Below, in pieces: positions 13,785-25,875 of a stretch of 64,000 nt of DNA (positions are counted from its first letter, which is position 1; every line of letters starts with the position of its first letter). The notes beneath the pieces were generated by a model that made no database searches, was not told where the DNA came from, and saw nothing but the letters and a program-made list of their open reading frames with translations. Source of the stretch: Austropuccinia psidii (Eukaryota; Basidiomycota; Pucciniomycetes; Pucciniales; Sphaerophragmiaceae); NCBI GenBank assembly GCA_023105745.1, contig JALGQZ010000008.1:23540866-23604865 (forward strand), read 5' to 3'. The translations under genes and the position numbers were made by a program.

Positions 13785-14785
13785 TGTCAGCCTGTGACTC
13801 AAAACCAGAGCACAAGCATGACAGCCAAATACCATAAACCAATGGTAAAGCCAAGATACCACCAAAACATGGTACTGAGCCAAATCATCTCAAAAGGTAA
13901 CAAACAAAAGAGGAAGCCCACCACTTTTCAAATACACAAGTCCCACCACCATAGGACAAGGAATAACCAATTTATTTCTGCTCAAAGTTGTTGCTGAGCA
14001 TAAACCTTATTTTTCACCTCTCATCTGAAATCCAGAAGAAGAGACCTAACCCCATCAAATGGGTATTAAAATTGAGGCTCTAGGTCAGGGTCTATCCAAT
14101 GGTACTAGCCAAACTGAGCTAGAATCAAAACTACAGTAGTTATGGCCAAAATAAGGTCAAATAAAGTTGAACAAAATATTCAGCTCTCATCAAACTTCTA
14201 CATTTTTGGTGTGAGATACCTATAGTGGGGTCTTTTTGGAAAGAGAACACTCAGGACTATCTGATGGTGCCTTTCATTTCTCTATATCCCATCTAGAACA
14301 AAGGTTATGGATAAAATAAGCTCCATACAGATATTGAGAAAATCATATGTATGAATAACAAAACCTTTACATGGCATAACTTTGCCATAACTAATGTTAC
14401 CCATACCAAATAAAGTACCATTGTGTAGATTGCATCCAGGGCTACAAAATGAACCAACTTTGAGCTCAATATCTCAAAAACTGACAAAGTTATAACAGCT
14501 TTAAGGTTAAAATCCCACAATTGGGCCAATACACCTTTACTGTGGGATAATATCCCACAACCATGATTCTGAGGTGTCAAATAGACAAAGAGGCATGTTT
14601 ATACCTCAACACCCCATAGTTCACTCAATACTGGGGTCCCATACAGGTTCTGTACAGCATTCTACTCAGCATACACATCAGAAGAGGGCTGTGTGGTCCA
14701 CAGATGAAAATGTTCACCCTGTATTGGTGAAAACTGCGCAGATGTGGTTGTTTTAAAACCACATCTGAGCCCAATAAAGTGTATA
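13785..14785 (+). repeat. A1 5' LTR, left part
   Basis: First 1001 bp of the LTR, cut by B directly after GTATA (14781-14785). It continues at 24814. Left part plus right part gives 1441 bp, the family length. It contains a 19-bp palindrome at 14541-14559 (arms TGTGGGATA and TATCCCACA) and the longer palindrome at 14739-14767, here with three extra bases in the loop. Confidence 0.95.
14541..14559. promoter_or_regulatory. Palindrome in family-A LTR (TGTGGGATA/TATCCCACA)
   Basis: This is a perfect inverted repeat with one central base. The same palindrome is at 32815-32833 in the 3' LTR of A1. Degraded versions sit at the same place in the solo LTR at 1129 and in A2. A function as a protein-binding site in the LTR promoter is inference. 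Confidence 0.55.
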
Positions 14786-15582
14786 TGTGAGCCTTAGAGG
14801 TATTTTCATATACCCAAAAAGACCACAAATGATAAATTAAGATACAAATATAAATAAAATAAATTGATTTATATTATAAAAATAAAAATTGAAATATAAA
14901 TACTAATTTATATTTAAAAAGAAAAATTCAATTATAATTTAAAAATAAAATGACAATAAACTCAAAATTATGAAAATACATTTTTACTTGTAAAAATGAA
15001 GTGAAAATCAATTTTTAATAAAAATTATGAAATTAAAATATTTTTGGTAAAACGTTATATAGAATATATTATAGCTTTTTATCCAATAAATAAACATAAA
15101 GAAGTTATCACACCATTTGATTCCTGATAAAAAATAAGGTGGGGTCACTTCTGGATGAAATTTCTGTAACTCAACTCTAAATAAGCTTAAATTAAGTTCT
15201 TAGTGTTTTTTGTACAAATTTATGAAAATGCTCAAAACCTTAATTTAATTCACACCACATGTGGTGTTAACCATCAATTTTTGTGTTAAAATTGAGGTGC
15301 TATGTTTAGTATAGAAGTTATGAGGAATTGAAGTATTTTCAATTGAACTCAATTGAAATGTCAAAATGTGTGCGTGTATTACATAAGTGAACTTTAAGTT
15401 ACATATGAGGTATCAATTATTACAGATGTTTAATTAAAAACTCAATTGAATTTTATATGTAAATTATAATTGTATTACATGATGAGGAATTAAAGAAAAA
15501 AATAAATTGGAAAGATTAATTCTGGGGGGGAAGACACTCTAGTTCTGAGGGGAAGCTAGACCCCCAAAGTCCTTGCTGACTG

Positions 15583-15605
15583 GCGTGGGATGTCAAAATC
15601 CACGC
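15583..15605. promoter_or_regulatory. Inverted repeat in B LTR with paired changes between copies
   Basis: Arms GCGTGG and CCACGC lie about 11 bases apart. In the 3' LTR (about 23770-23792) the arms read GCATGG and CCATGC, so both arms changed and pairing is kept. Both changes are also exactly what CpG decay would produce, so this is weak evidence for selection. Confidence 0.45.
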
Positions 15606-15630
15606 AAAAGTTCATTACTTTTGGCCTGGA

Positions 15631-15657
15631 ATTGAGTCACAGGGTCTGTGACTCAAT
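15631..15657. promoter_or_regulatory. Palindrome with two TGA(G/C)TCA sites in B LTR
   Basis: Perfect 12-bp arms ATTGAGTCACAG and CTGTGACTCAAT flank GGT. Each arm holds a TGAGTCA or TGACTCA, the core recognised by Gcn4/AP-1-type bZIP factors. The 3' LTR keeps the core at 23821-23841. Family-A LTRs carry CTGTGACTCA within their first 17 bases. Binding by a bZIP factor is inference. Confidence 0.5.
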
Positions 15658-16580
15658 TGATGATGAGGTAAAACTACCCTTAAGTTAAAACAATGATAGT
15701 AAAAACAGTTTTAACTGGTTTCTACACCTCTTACACACATTCTGATGTGTTCTGAAGGCTCTAGACCAGGTATTGCTATAGCAATGGCTGATTTGAGGGT
15801 CTAAAATGGCTAAAAATAGCAAAACATTTCTTAAACCAGTCCTTTTTTGGTCTAAACCAGGGTTCAATGATGTTATAATTGGCTTTTCTGTTGTCAGAAT
15901 TTTTTTCACGACTTACAGAAGTAAATTTTACTTTTGAAGTAAGAAAATTGATGGCTATAAAAGAATGTCTTCTTTGCCCCACTTTTCTCTTCATGTTAGA
16001 ATCTTTTCCTTTTATAATTAGTTTAAAAACTGTTGAACCAATCAATAAAATATTTCACCCACCGTTTTTAAGCATTTTGAATCTTTTAAAAACGTTGAAA
16101 AATAATTATAATCATTGTTTGTAACTCTTATAATCATTTTTTACCCCTGAACCACCCCAAAAGTGGATTAAAGCATCTTTCATCACTGTTAACTTTGTCA
16201 CTTTGTTTCCAAATTCACTCTGGTAACGTTTGAGTGTGTTTTCTCTTTAAATATCCTCTCAAAGACTTTCTTCTTTAATTCATTGCTTGTAGCTCTTTGC
16301 TCAATTAATTTAAATTGAAATTGCTCTTGAAGAAATTTCTTTTGTAGCCTTAATTATCTCTTGTAGAGTATTTTTGGATAAATCTTTATTGTTGGTAAAA
16401 CAATAAATTTTTATTATATTATTGTTTTATACTTAAAGGGTTAAAAGGACAGAAATTGGTGTGTTTTCTCTTTAAAAATACTATTTCTTACTGTTTTTAA
16501 ATAATTTCACCTTAAACAAATTGTGAGGACAGGAAAAGTACTTGATATTTTATCAAAGTTTCATATTCACACCTTACATT

Positions 16581-16592
16581 TGGGGGCCCAGC
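16581..16592 (+). other. Primer-binding region of element B
   Basis: TGGGGGCCCAGC starts two bases after the LTR end (CTTACA, TT). A PBS begins with TGG because tRNA ends in CCA. The same TGGGG(G)CC start follows the LTRs of A and C. I cannot name the tRNA. Confidence 0.65.
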
Positions 16593-16813
16593 AGTGATAT
16601 TTTACCTGTGACATAACTTTTTACTTTTTTTAATCTCTTTTCTTATATTAAAAATCTCAGAAATATATGAAAAAATACTTATAATTCAAAAAATCCTTAA
16701 AAAATAATTCCTTTTTATAATTATAAGTGAGGCTTCATTTTTTATTTCTCTTTTGAAAAACCTTTTTTTTTCCTTAATGAATTGGCTTTTTTTCTTTTTT
16801 TCATTAATTTTAG

Positions 16814-16987
16814 TGTCTGACAACATGGTAAGCCAAGAAAATATTGAAACAGCCTCCACAGTTACTAGCATTATTCCTGCAAGCACTGTTATTATAACTC
16901 AGAATAACCAACAAGAGTCAATTTCTTCTGAATTGATCAACTTGGATATCAGTAATACTCTTCATAAAGCTAAAAATTTGGCAAATA
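16814..16987 (+). pseudogene. Element B leader coding segment (possible small exon)
   Basis: An open stretch of about 58 codons containing MVSQENIETASTVTSIIPAS is bounded by an acceptor-like TTTTAG (16808-16813) and a donor-like GTAAGT at 16988-16993. It is rich in Ser, Thr, Ile and Asn, with no recognised domain. It lies between the primer site and the gag start at 17038. I infer a small exon upstream of gag; the next acceptor is not certain. Confidence 0.4.
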
Positions 16988-17037
16988 GTAAGTTTTTGAC
17001 GTGAAATTACTATTTTAAACCTTTTTAATCATAAAAT

Positions 17038-19200
17038 ATGCCTTCAACCAGATCAGGAGCAAGCTATAAGCCCTCAAGCAGCTCCAAAAAAGGTCATAGA
17101 CGTGATTATGGCAGAAGCCAATCAGATACAGAAGGACAAGGGTCAGTAAAAGACTTCCACAACAATAAATTGTCCAATTCTGAAGCTGATGACACTATTT
17201 TACCTTCAAAAAGAGCTGACACCGCCATAAGAAGCCTCAGTGGACATTTACAAAGCCAGCCAGAAGGCTTACAACAATGAAATGTAGCACAAAGAGTACC
17301 AGATCCTTTCAGATCTGTGGAAAAACTGCATGAACTCATCCCTGACTGTAAGAAAATTCCTGGGCCATCCCAACACGTGCATTTTACTCAATGGACGTCA
17401 TCCATTGATGGAAAAGAAGAATATGATCCTTTTAACAGCAGAATAGAGGAAAAACAACCCTCCACCACCAAAGCAAGTGCCAAGACCAGCCCCAGTGGCA
17501 AGCAGCAGCAATTTCAACATGAAAAGGCAGCCACAAGCTCAAAACAAGGGCAAATGGAAGGCACCAGCCCCAAAGCCTTACAGCCAGGGCTACAGGATTC
17601 CAAAGATTCAGCAGGATGCCATGGAAAATGTATTTCATATGGCCAGAGCCATGATGGAATTACAGAAGAAGGAGGAAGCCAGATTAAGATTCCAGAAATG
17701 ATTTCTGACATATTTGATTCCATCCCAGAGTTGTATGACACTATAAATGACGTGAAAAAACATCTTTCTGATAAAAATGAAACCATTTGTAACGACATTA
17801 AAACAAACAACTTGAGTCTGTGCCAAATTAATGAAACACTTATGTGTTTTGAAAGGTTTTAAGAGCAATTAAAACTTCCAATAATGATAGTTTTTTTGGA
17901 AATAAAATAAATGAACAATCTGCCATTATTGAATAATTAACAGACAAATATTCTATATTCCATATTGATGACATAATTTAAACAAGAATTAAACAAGCCA
18001 TGAATATTATCAAGACAGATAACAAGAAAGTCCTTGATGAAATTTCAAGTTCATTCGCTGAAGTAAAGACATATACTATTGCCTTGAAAAAGTGTTTTTA
18101 TGCTTCACAAGAAGAAGTATCAACATTATAAATGAAATTTAATTGAGTCACTGCTGATAATACACGACAGACAGAGCTATGGCAAGAACTGACACATAAA
18201 GAAGACATGTATGGAATTGAAGTAATAAATATAATACAAGCCTTCCAACATGAATACAGTAATTCCCAAAGGTGTAGCAACAGTAAAATGAATGATATTG
18301 AACAAATACTGAACACCTTACCAAGAATGTCTACACCTCTGAATCAAAATGAGGGCACAAGGATTCCAAATCCACAAGTATTTGATCTTGATAATACACA
18401 GTTAAAAAATGAATTGTCCACTTCTTTTCATAACTTGGAATCATCAATGGGCCAAGCACTTTTCAAATAAGTACCAAAACTTAAAGAATGGCCTCACTTC
18501 AGTGGTGAAGGAAAATATGACCATATGGAATTCATAAGAGGAATTGAGATGATTGAAGAAAATTTTGAATTACCAGACAGATTGGTAACAGCAATATTTT
18601 ACACCTTGTTTACCAGATAAGCTCACAGATGGTATATCAAATGGAGAAAAGCACATGGACACCAAAGTTGGACTTGGTGGAAAACCCAAATTATCAACAA
18701 ATGAGTCAATGATGCTTGGAGGCTTAAGGTTTAGACAGCCTTTGAATCTGAAAAATGCAATTCTGATAAAGACAACGCTTTACCATGGTTTTGCCAACAA
18801 AAAGACAGACTAACAGCATTATACCCTGAAATGTCAGAATTTATGATCCAAAGAAAGATTCTGAGACAATGTGGAGGGGACATAGAGCGTGGTGTCAAAA
18901 GCAGGACTACTGAACAATCTAAAGCAGAGGATATTATCAATATATTAGAAGAAGTAACTACCAGAACCAAAATTGGTTCTAGTAAGTTGAATCTCAAAAA
19001 AAGGTTTAATACACCTTGGAAAGATTCTGTGGACAAAAACCGCAAAGAAAATTCTAATAATGTTAAGTATAAATACGCAGATACAGTCAGAAAGCTCCAT
19101 ATTTGCGAAAGCACCACCCATTTAGCCAATACATGTCCAAAAAGGGGGAAATCAATGAACTTGATATTGAAAAGGAACCTGATTTTTAGAAAGATGACAT
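17038..19200 (+). pseudogene. Element B gag remnant with degenerate zinc knuckle
   Basis: Gag is the structural protein that packages element RNA. It starts at ATG 17038 (MPSTRSGASYKPSSSSKKG), a Ser- and Lys-rich N-terminus. A second open piece at 17317-17862 has SDIFDSIPELYDTINDVKKH, probably coiled coil. After several stops a capsid-like part follows near 18480-18830 (EWPHFSGEGKYDHMEFI, then WTWWKTQIINK). The zinc knuckle near 19095-19135 reads KLHICESTTHLANTC, so the first Cys of the CCHC box is lost. Many in-frame stops and at least two frameshifts make it non-functional. The same layout is seen in C, on the minus strand. Confidence 0.85.
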
Positions 19201-19285
19201 AATTGAAGACAATTCAGATGATAATTCATCTATATTTTCTGAATCTTCAAAATATATAGAAAATATTAATTCCACTTTTGACATC

Positions 19286-22200
19286 ATGCAATCTTATTCC
19301 CACTTGCCACAATTGAGCAATGGTCAACTTGATTTACCAAAACTTCAAGATGCACAACTTATGAAAACCAAACCAAACAGAAGGAAAGGTTATACAGCTG
19401 GTAACTCATGTATAAAAGAAGTGGTGATTGACAACAAGCCCACTAAACATTTGCTTGACCCAGGAGCCTTCTGCTCTTGTGTTGGTAGATTTTTTCTTAA
19501 AACTTGTGTACCAAATTTTGAAGACCAATTTTACCAATTGATGGTATAAAATTCAATTGTGCAAGTAATCCAATGAAACAATTAGGAATCTTTGAGACCA
19601 ATGTCAGATTCCCACACATTAATGGGAATTTAATAGTCACAGTTGAATTTGTTGTTATGGAAAACTGCTCTAGTACCCATTTTATATTGGGAAGTGACTA
19701 TTTAATCATGTATGAGATAGATTTGCATAGCAACAAACACAGATACTTTACTAGTGGAGACAATAAGCGTCATAAATTTGCCTTTTTACCATTTTAAAGA
19801 CAAATTACAGTAAATAAAGTATTACCAGTAAACTTGAAATTGGGAAAATTCAAATATGAACAGTTTAAGGAGGCTGAAATAAGCCTTCATCTGAGGGATA
19901 AACAAGAAAATGAACTTTCTTCCCTTTTGTATGACCACAAAGGAGCATTTGCCTCAGACAAAGAACCTCTAGGAGTAATTATTGGTCATGAAGTTGACAT
20001 AATTCTTAATATTGAGAGACCTTATCCACCACTCTTGAGAAGACCTGCATACCCAGCAAGTCCCAAGTAAAGAGAAGCTCTGGAAACTCATATCAAAGAA
20101 TTTCTAGACCTTGGTGTAAAAAGAAACATTGGCCATAATTAAGAAGTAGAAATAACTACACCAGTCATGGTGGCATGGCATAATAGAAAATCCAGAATGG
20201 TTAGAGACTTTAGAGCTCTGAGCACTTACACTCTTACAGATAGGTACCCAATACCAAAAAACCAAATTGCCCTTACTCAAATATCTCAAGGAGTGTATAT
20301 AACCACTATTTATGCCTTTAAAGGATTCCATCAAAATGTGTTGACACCAAGAGCAAGAAAATATTTGAGAATTATTGTTCATTGTGGAGTGTATGAATAT
20401 TTAGGAATGCCCTTTGGTATCAAAAATGCACCTTCACACTTCCAAAGAATTATGAATGAAATCTTCCCTGAAGAACTTTCAAAGGGATAGTTAATCATTT
20501 ACATTGATGACATTATTGTCTGTTCCAAGACTGGGGAAGAGCACATGTACAGATTGCCCAGAGTTGTGACAAAATTTCAATCAGTGAACCTGAAAATCTC
20601 TTTGAAGAAATGTCATTTTGGATTTAAAGAACTTGAAGCACTAGGACATGTTGTATCTGGTTTGTCCCTTGGAATTGACAAAACCAAAGTTGCATCAGTA
20701 TTGCTAAAACCCATGCCTCAGAACAAAAAGGAAATTAAGTCATTTTTACGCTTTGAAGGATATTACAGGCAACAAATTAAAGATTTTGCATCCATAGCAA
20801 GACCACTTTATAAATTGTGTGACAAACACACAGTATTTGAAATGACTGTTGACAGAGTCAAAGATTTTGAGTCTCTAAGAGAAGCCTTGACCACTGCTCC
20901 ACTCTTACTGATGCCAGAATTTAAGTTGCCTTTTAAATTGTATATTGATGCATCAGGGGATGGGCTGGGTGCTGCACTTCACCAAGTTCAGATCATAAAT
21001 GATAAACCTCTGGAAGGACCCATATGTTTGATCTCAAGGCAAATCAAACCAGCTGAAGCCAGATATGGAGCAAGTCAAATGGAATGTCTATGCCTTGTCT
21101 GGGCCTTGGAAAAATTGAACTACTTCTTAGAGGGATGTGTTTTTGAAGTGATAACAGATTGTACACCTGTCAAATAACTTTTAAACATGAAAACACGTAA
21201 CCGAAATATGCTCAGATGGCAAATAGCCATACAAGGATACAGAGGCAATATGACTATTGTTAGTAAAGATGGGAATATTCATAAAAATTCAAATGGACTA
21301 AGAACATGGCCATTACCAAATGATATTGATAATCCTTCTTATGTGCCAGAAGAAGCTTCACCACAGATCCCAATAGAAGGAATAAGTGTTACAGACTTGA
21401 ACACGACCTTCTTTGAAGAAGTAAGAAACAGTTACACTCAGGATAAGAATTGTAGCATCTTATGCCAACTACTTAACAACAACTTGAAAGAAAACTGTCT
21501 AATACATGCCTTGGGTGAAGTATGGAAGAAATCTTATGATGAAGGAAGATTTCACTTACTGGATGGTATAATTTACCACAGGACCAAGCACACATGTGTC
21601 ATGACAGTTGTGGACAGGTCATTAATCAATCTTGTACTGAAAGAGTTCCATGACAGCGCCTTTTCAGGACATCTGTCTGAAGACAGAAGGGAAAAAGTGA
21701 GGACCTGCATATGGTAGCCAATGTGGCAGAACAATGTTGCAGAGTATTGCAAATCCTGTTACAGATGCCAAAAGGCAAATACACTCACTGGCAAGAGACT
21801 TGTAAATATGATCAAAATATAAGAACCCAGCAGACCTTGGGAAATTTTACATATGGATTGGGTATCTGGCCTACCACCAGGAGGTGACAGAAGTTAGAAT
21901 GCTTGCCTAGTGATTGTAGACAGATTCAGTAAAACTCCAATCTTTCTACCATGTCACAAAGATGATAGAGCCATGGATACAGCTCTTCTGATATGGAATA
22001 GAGTAGTGTCATTGACTGGCATATTTACAAATATCATTGGTGAGAGGGATCCCAAATTCACTTCAGAACCATGGAGAAATCTTCACCAATTATTTGGCAC
22101 TAAGCTGTCCTTCTCTACAGCCTACCACCCACAAACTGATGGTCTGGCTGAAAGGATGATCCAGACCTTAGAGGACATGGTAAGAATATTTTGTGCATAT

Positions 22201-22950
22201 GGCCTTGAATTCAAAGATTGTGATGGATTTACCCATGATTGGTGTACTCTGTTGCCAGCACTGTAGTTAGCATATAAAACATCAATCCATGCCAGTACCA
22301 ATCAAACTCCTGCTATTCTAGAAAAGGGATGGAACCCCAAATTACCCCAAGATTCCTTGAGGAAAGATTTGATTGAAATACATCCCACAGCTGCTAGCTT
22401 CAAGGAAACGCTAGACAAAGCTAGAAAGCATGCAGTAAGCTGCATGGAAGACTCTTTTGCATATGCTAAGGACAAATGGGATAAATCACACGCAACTCCA
22501 GATTTCCAAGTGGGGAATTTAGTTCTTGTATCCACCACTAACTTCAATAACATCAAAGGATGTAAAAAGCTGAAAGACTCCTTTGCAGGACCTTTTGTTA
22601 TTAAGGCCCTCCATGGAGAAAATTCTGTTTAAGTAGAGTTATCTGAAGAACTTAGCAATAAGCATCCTACATTTCCAGTGAGCTTGATGCAGCCATATAA
22701 ATCTAGTGATGCTGAAAGATTTCCCTTGAGGAATAAAGTTCCCCAAGTTATACCTCTTGTTGAGCCATCTGGCAGTAAGAAAATTACCAAAACTCTCTCA
22801 AGAAAGAAAGTTGAGAACCAACAAAGTAAGGGAATACCTTGTTAGGTACAGTGACTCAACTTGCGAAGATGAATTGTTACCAGAAAAAAAATACCTGAAG
22901 CTACTAAACCTCTCAGAATGTTCAGACACACTAGAAATAACAATATTACA
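19286..22950 (+). pseudogene. Element B pol remnant: protease, RT, RNase H, integrase, chromodomain
   Basis: Protease-like segment near 19440-19500 (HLLDPGAFCSCVG) has DPG where retroviral-type proteases have DSG or DTG; this may be usual for the family. RT runs from about 20040 (RPYPPLLRRPAYP) through FGIKNAPSHFQ to the YIDD box at 20510-20521, just after a stop. RNase H is near 20940 ([15 protein letters not shown]). Integrase shows the HHCC region near 21650-21780, MDWVSGL near 21850, GERDPKF near 22045 (Ser to Gly before the second Asp) and [14 protein letters not shown] chromodomain-like end (VREYLVRYSDSTCEDE) is near 22835-22880. Stops fall at 20488, 21174, 21715 and elsewhere. The active-site Asp pair of RT survives, but the protein is broken. 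Confidence 0.9.
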
Positions 22951-22968
22951 AAGTAATATTCTTTTTTT

Positions 22969-22980
22969 AGGGGGAGGTAA
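22969..22980 (+). other. Polypurine tract of element B
   Basis: AGGGGGAGGTAA, preceded by a T run, directly abuts the 3' LTR start TGTGATCC at 22981. Such U-box plus purine arrangements are normal for plus-strand priming. Confidence 0.8.
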
Positions 22981-24808
22981 TGTGATCCTTAGAGGTACTT
23001 TTATATACCCAAAAAGACCACAAATGATAAATTAAGATACAAATATAAATAAAATAAATTTATTTATATTAGAAAAATAAAAATTGAGATATAAATACTA
23101 ATTTATATTTAAAAATCAAAATTTCATTATAATTTAAAAATAAAATTACAATAAAATTTAAAATTATGAAAATACATTTTTACTTGTAAAAATGAAGTAA
23201 AAATAAATTTTTAATAAAAATTATGAAATTGAAATATTTCTGGTAAAAAGTATTATAAAATATATTATAACTTTTTATCCAATAAATAAACATAAAGAAA
23301 TTATCACACCATTGGATTCCACATAAAGAATGAAGTGGGGTCACTCCTGGATGAAATTTCTGTAGCTCAACTCTAAATAAGCTTAAAGTAATTTTTTAGT
23401 ATTTCTTGTACAAAAGTATGAAAATCCTCAAAACCTTAATTTAATTCACACCACATGTGGTGTTACCCATCAATTTTTGTGTTAAAATTGAGGTGTTGTG
23501 TTTAGTTCAGAAGTTATGAGGAATTGAAGTATTTTCAATTGAAATGTCAAAATGTGCATGTTTATCACATAAGTGAACTTTAATTTACATATGAGGTATC
23601 AGTTATTACAGATGTGTAATTGAAAACTCCATTGAATTACATATATAAGTTATAATTGTATTACATGATGAGGAATTAAAGAAAAAAATAAATTGGAAAG
23701 ATTAACTCTGGGGGGGAAAGACACTCTAGCTCTAAGGGGGAGCTAGACCCACAAATTCCTTGCTGACTGGCATGGGATGTCAACATCCATGCAAAAGTTC
23801 ATTAATTTGGGCCTGGAAATGAGTCACAGGGTCTGTGACTCAATTGATGATGAGGTTTTGATACCAACAAGGGTGGTTATAACTGCTGCCAAGAGGGTAA
23901 AACTACCCTTATGTTAAAAAAATGTTAGTAAAGACAGTTTTGACTGGTTTCTACGCCTCTTACACACATTCTGACGTTTTATGAAGGCTCTGGACCAGGT
24001 ATTGCTATACTAATGGCTGATTTAAGGGTCTAAAATGGCTAAAAATAGCAAAAAATGGCTTAAACCAGTCCTTTTTTGGTCTAAACCAGGTTTCAATGAT
24101 GCCATAATTGGCTTTTCTGTTGTCAGACTGTTTTTCACGACTGACAAGAGTAAATTTTACTTTTGGAGTAAGAATATTTATGGCTATAAAAGAATGTCTT
24201 CTTTGCCCCACATTTCTTTTCATGTTAGAATCTTTTCCTTTTATAATTAGTTTAAACACTGCTAATCCAATCAATAAAGTATTTCAACCACCCTTTTTTA
24301 AGCATTTTCAATCTTTCCAAAACGTTGAAAAATCATTATAATCATTGTTTGTAACTCTTATAATCATTTTTTACCCCTGAACCACCCCAAAAGTGGATTA
24401 AAGCATCTTTCATCACTGTTAACTTTGTCACTTTGTTTCCAAATTCACTCTGGTCACTTTTGGGCACGTCTTCTATTTAAATATCTTTTTAAGGACTTTG
24501 TTATTTAATTTATTGCTTGCAGTTGTTTGCTCAATTAATTCCAATTGAAATTGCTCTTGAAGAAATTTCTTTTGTATCCTTAAATAACTATTATAGAGTA
24601 TTTTTGGATAAATCTTTATTGTTGGTAAAACAATAAATTTTTATTATATTATTTCTTTATACTTTACAATTTAAAAACAATAAAATTGGCATGTTTTCTC
24701 TTTAAAAATACTATTTCTTACTATTTTTGAATAACTTTAACTTATACAAATTTTGAGGACAGGAAAAGTACTTGATATTTTATCAAAGTTTCATATCCAC
24801 ACCTTACA
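22981..24808 (+). repeat. 3' LTR of element B
   Basis: 1828 bp, from TGTGATCCTTAGAGG to ACACCTTACA, followed by the target duplication GTATA. It is the fuller of the two B LTRs, with a segment near 23854-23895 that is missing from the 5' copy. Confidence 0.93.
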
Positions 24809-24813
24809 GTATA

Positions 24814-25253
24814 CAGGCATTTTGAAGACAACAAGCCAGTACTCTTAAGTGAAAAACCTTTCACTTCCTCTACGTGGATGATCCAGAGGGCCATTCCACC
24901 CCATTTTAGGATAAAATGAGGCCTTTCCTCAAGCAGAAAAGGTTTCCTCATCCTTCTCTTGAATTCCTGCGCAGTACAACTGTAAAGAACAGCTATACTC
25001 TTGTAGAATAATCAGTTTATACTTTAAGCTTTAGTATTGTAGCTCTTATTATAGTAAGCCAACTGGTAAGACTGAACCCAGGGCTTGCAACAGTGCTCAC
25101 AACCACTATTTAATAATAGTAAATCCCTTACCACTTTCTTTTAAACCTTTATTATCTATAATCTAACAATTTTTAATTAATTTTAGCATGTCACAGTCAT
25201 AGTTAAGGCTGTAAATAGCCTTATTACACCTTCATCATAGACTAAACCTGACA
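24814..25253 (+). repeat. A1 5' LTR, right part
   Basis: It resumes family-A LTR sequence after the second GTATA (24809-24813). It contains a TATA-like GATAAAATGAGG near 24910 and ends ACTAAACCTGACA, followed by the TTTTGGGGGCCTGG primer region. Confidence 0.93.
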
Positions 25254-25256
25254 TTT

Positions 25257-25875
25257 TGGGGGCCTGGTTGTGTTTTTTAACCTCCTTTGGATCTTATAAG
25301 TGAGGTGTTTTCTCTTATTATCTTAATTCTGACATTATTGTTTCTCTTTTTTTAGGTGTACTTTTATTAAAAAACAATTAAAATCCATATCTTATATTTA
25401 TTTTTTGAGTGCTACATGTTATATACCACTGTGGATTTTTATTTTTAATTGTGTTGTTGTGTGGTTCATTATAATTTAATCACCCCAAAACCTTATCTTT
25501 TGGCATGTTTTGCATATTAAAACACTTAAAGCCATTTATATTGCTCTTTTTTAATTGAAAAGAACACCTCTTTCACTGTAAACCAGCAGTATTAGAGGTG
25601 TGGTTGGGCATATTTATAGCTTCAATTTCCCATTACATAACCACTTCTGAGATTAAACTTGCTAGTTACAAGCTAATTTGTGAGACACTGGTACACAAAC
25701 AATGCACCAGAAATCCAAAAGCTGTATTTTTTGACGTTTTATTGATAATTTCAATCACAACATCATAATAAAACAGTATAATATAGAAATATATTTGCCA
25801 GAGGCCATTCTTAGACATGCAAACAGCATTATAAGAAGTCCTAACTGACATAAGCCCTCTTTTACTTTGCTTCAG
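25257..25875 (+). other. A1 primer site and untranslated leader
   Basis: TGGGGGCCTGGT begins three bases after the LTR, as in A2. The following 600 bp is AT-rich and without long frames, ending in a T-rich tract and TTCAG at 25871-25875, a likely splice acceptor before the first gag segment. A donor-like GTGAGG lies near 25300. A leader intron is inferred by analogy with A2. Confidence 0.5.

Larger units (their letters stand above)
14786..16578 (+). repeat. 5' LTR of element B
   Basis: 1793 bp, from TGTGAGCCTTAGAGG to ACACCTTACA. It lacks a segment present in the 3' LTR near 23854-23895, between the short direct repeats GAGGT and GAGGGT, which explains most of the length difference. It holds the palindromes described at 15583 and 15631. 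Confidence 0.93.
14786..24808 (+). mobile_element. Ty3/Gypsy element B, full length, decayed, nested in the A1 5' LTR
   Basis: The LTRs (14786-16578 and 22981-24808) begin TGTGA and end CACACCTTACA. Target duplication GTATA is present at 14781-14785 and 24809-24813. The 10,023-bp element has a primer-binding region TGGGGGCCCA, coding remnants in Ty3 order and a polypurine tract AGGGGGAGG. LTRs differ at roughly 6 percent over the first 200 bp by eye, plus indels. The protein is a relative of C and differs clearly from A. Confidence 0.95.

Noticed and set aside
17106..17868. Minus-strand frames opposite B gag
   Set aside because: Shadows of the recognisable gag frames on the plus strand.
19440..19480. 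DPG in the B protease as a lethal mutation
   Set aside because: I recall relatives of this family with the same DPG, so it may be native; it is not counted as damage.
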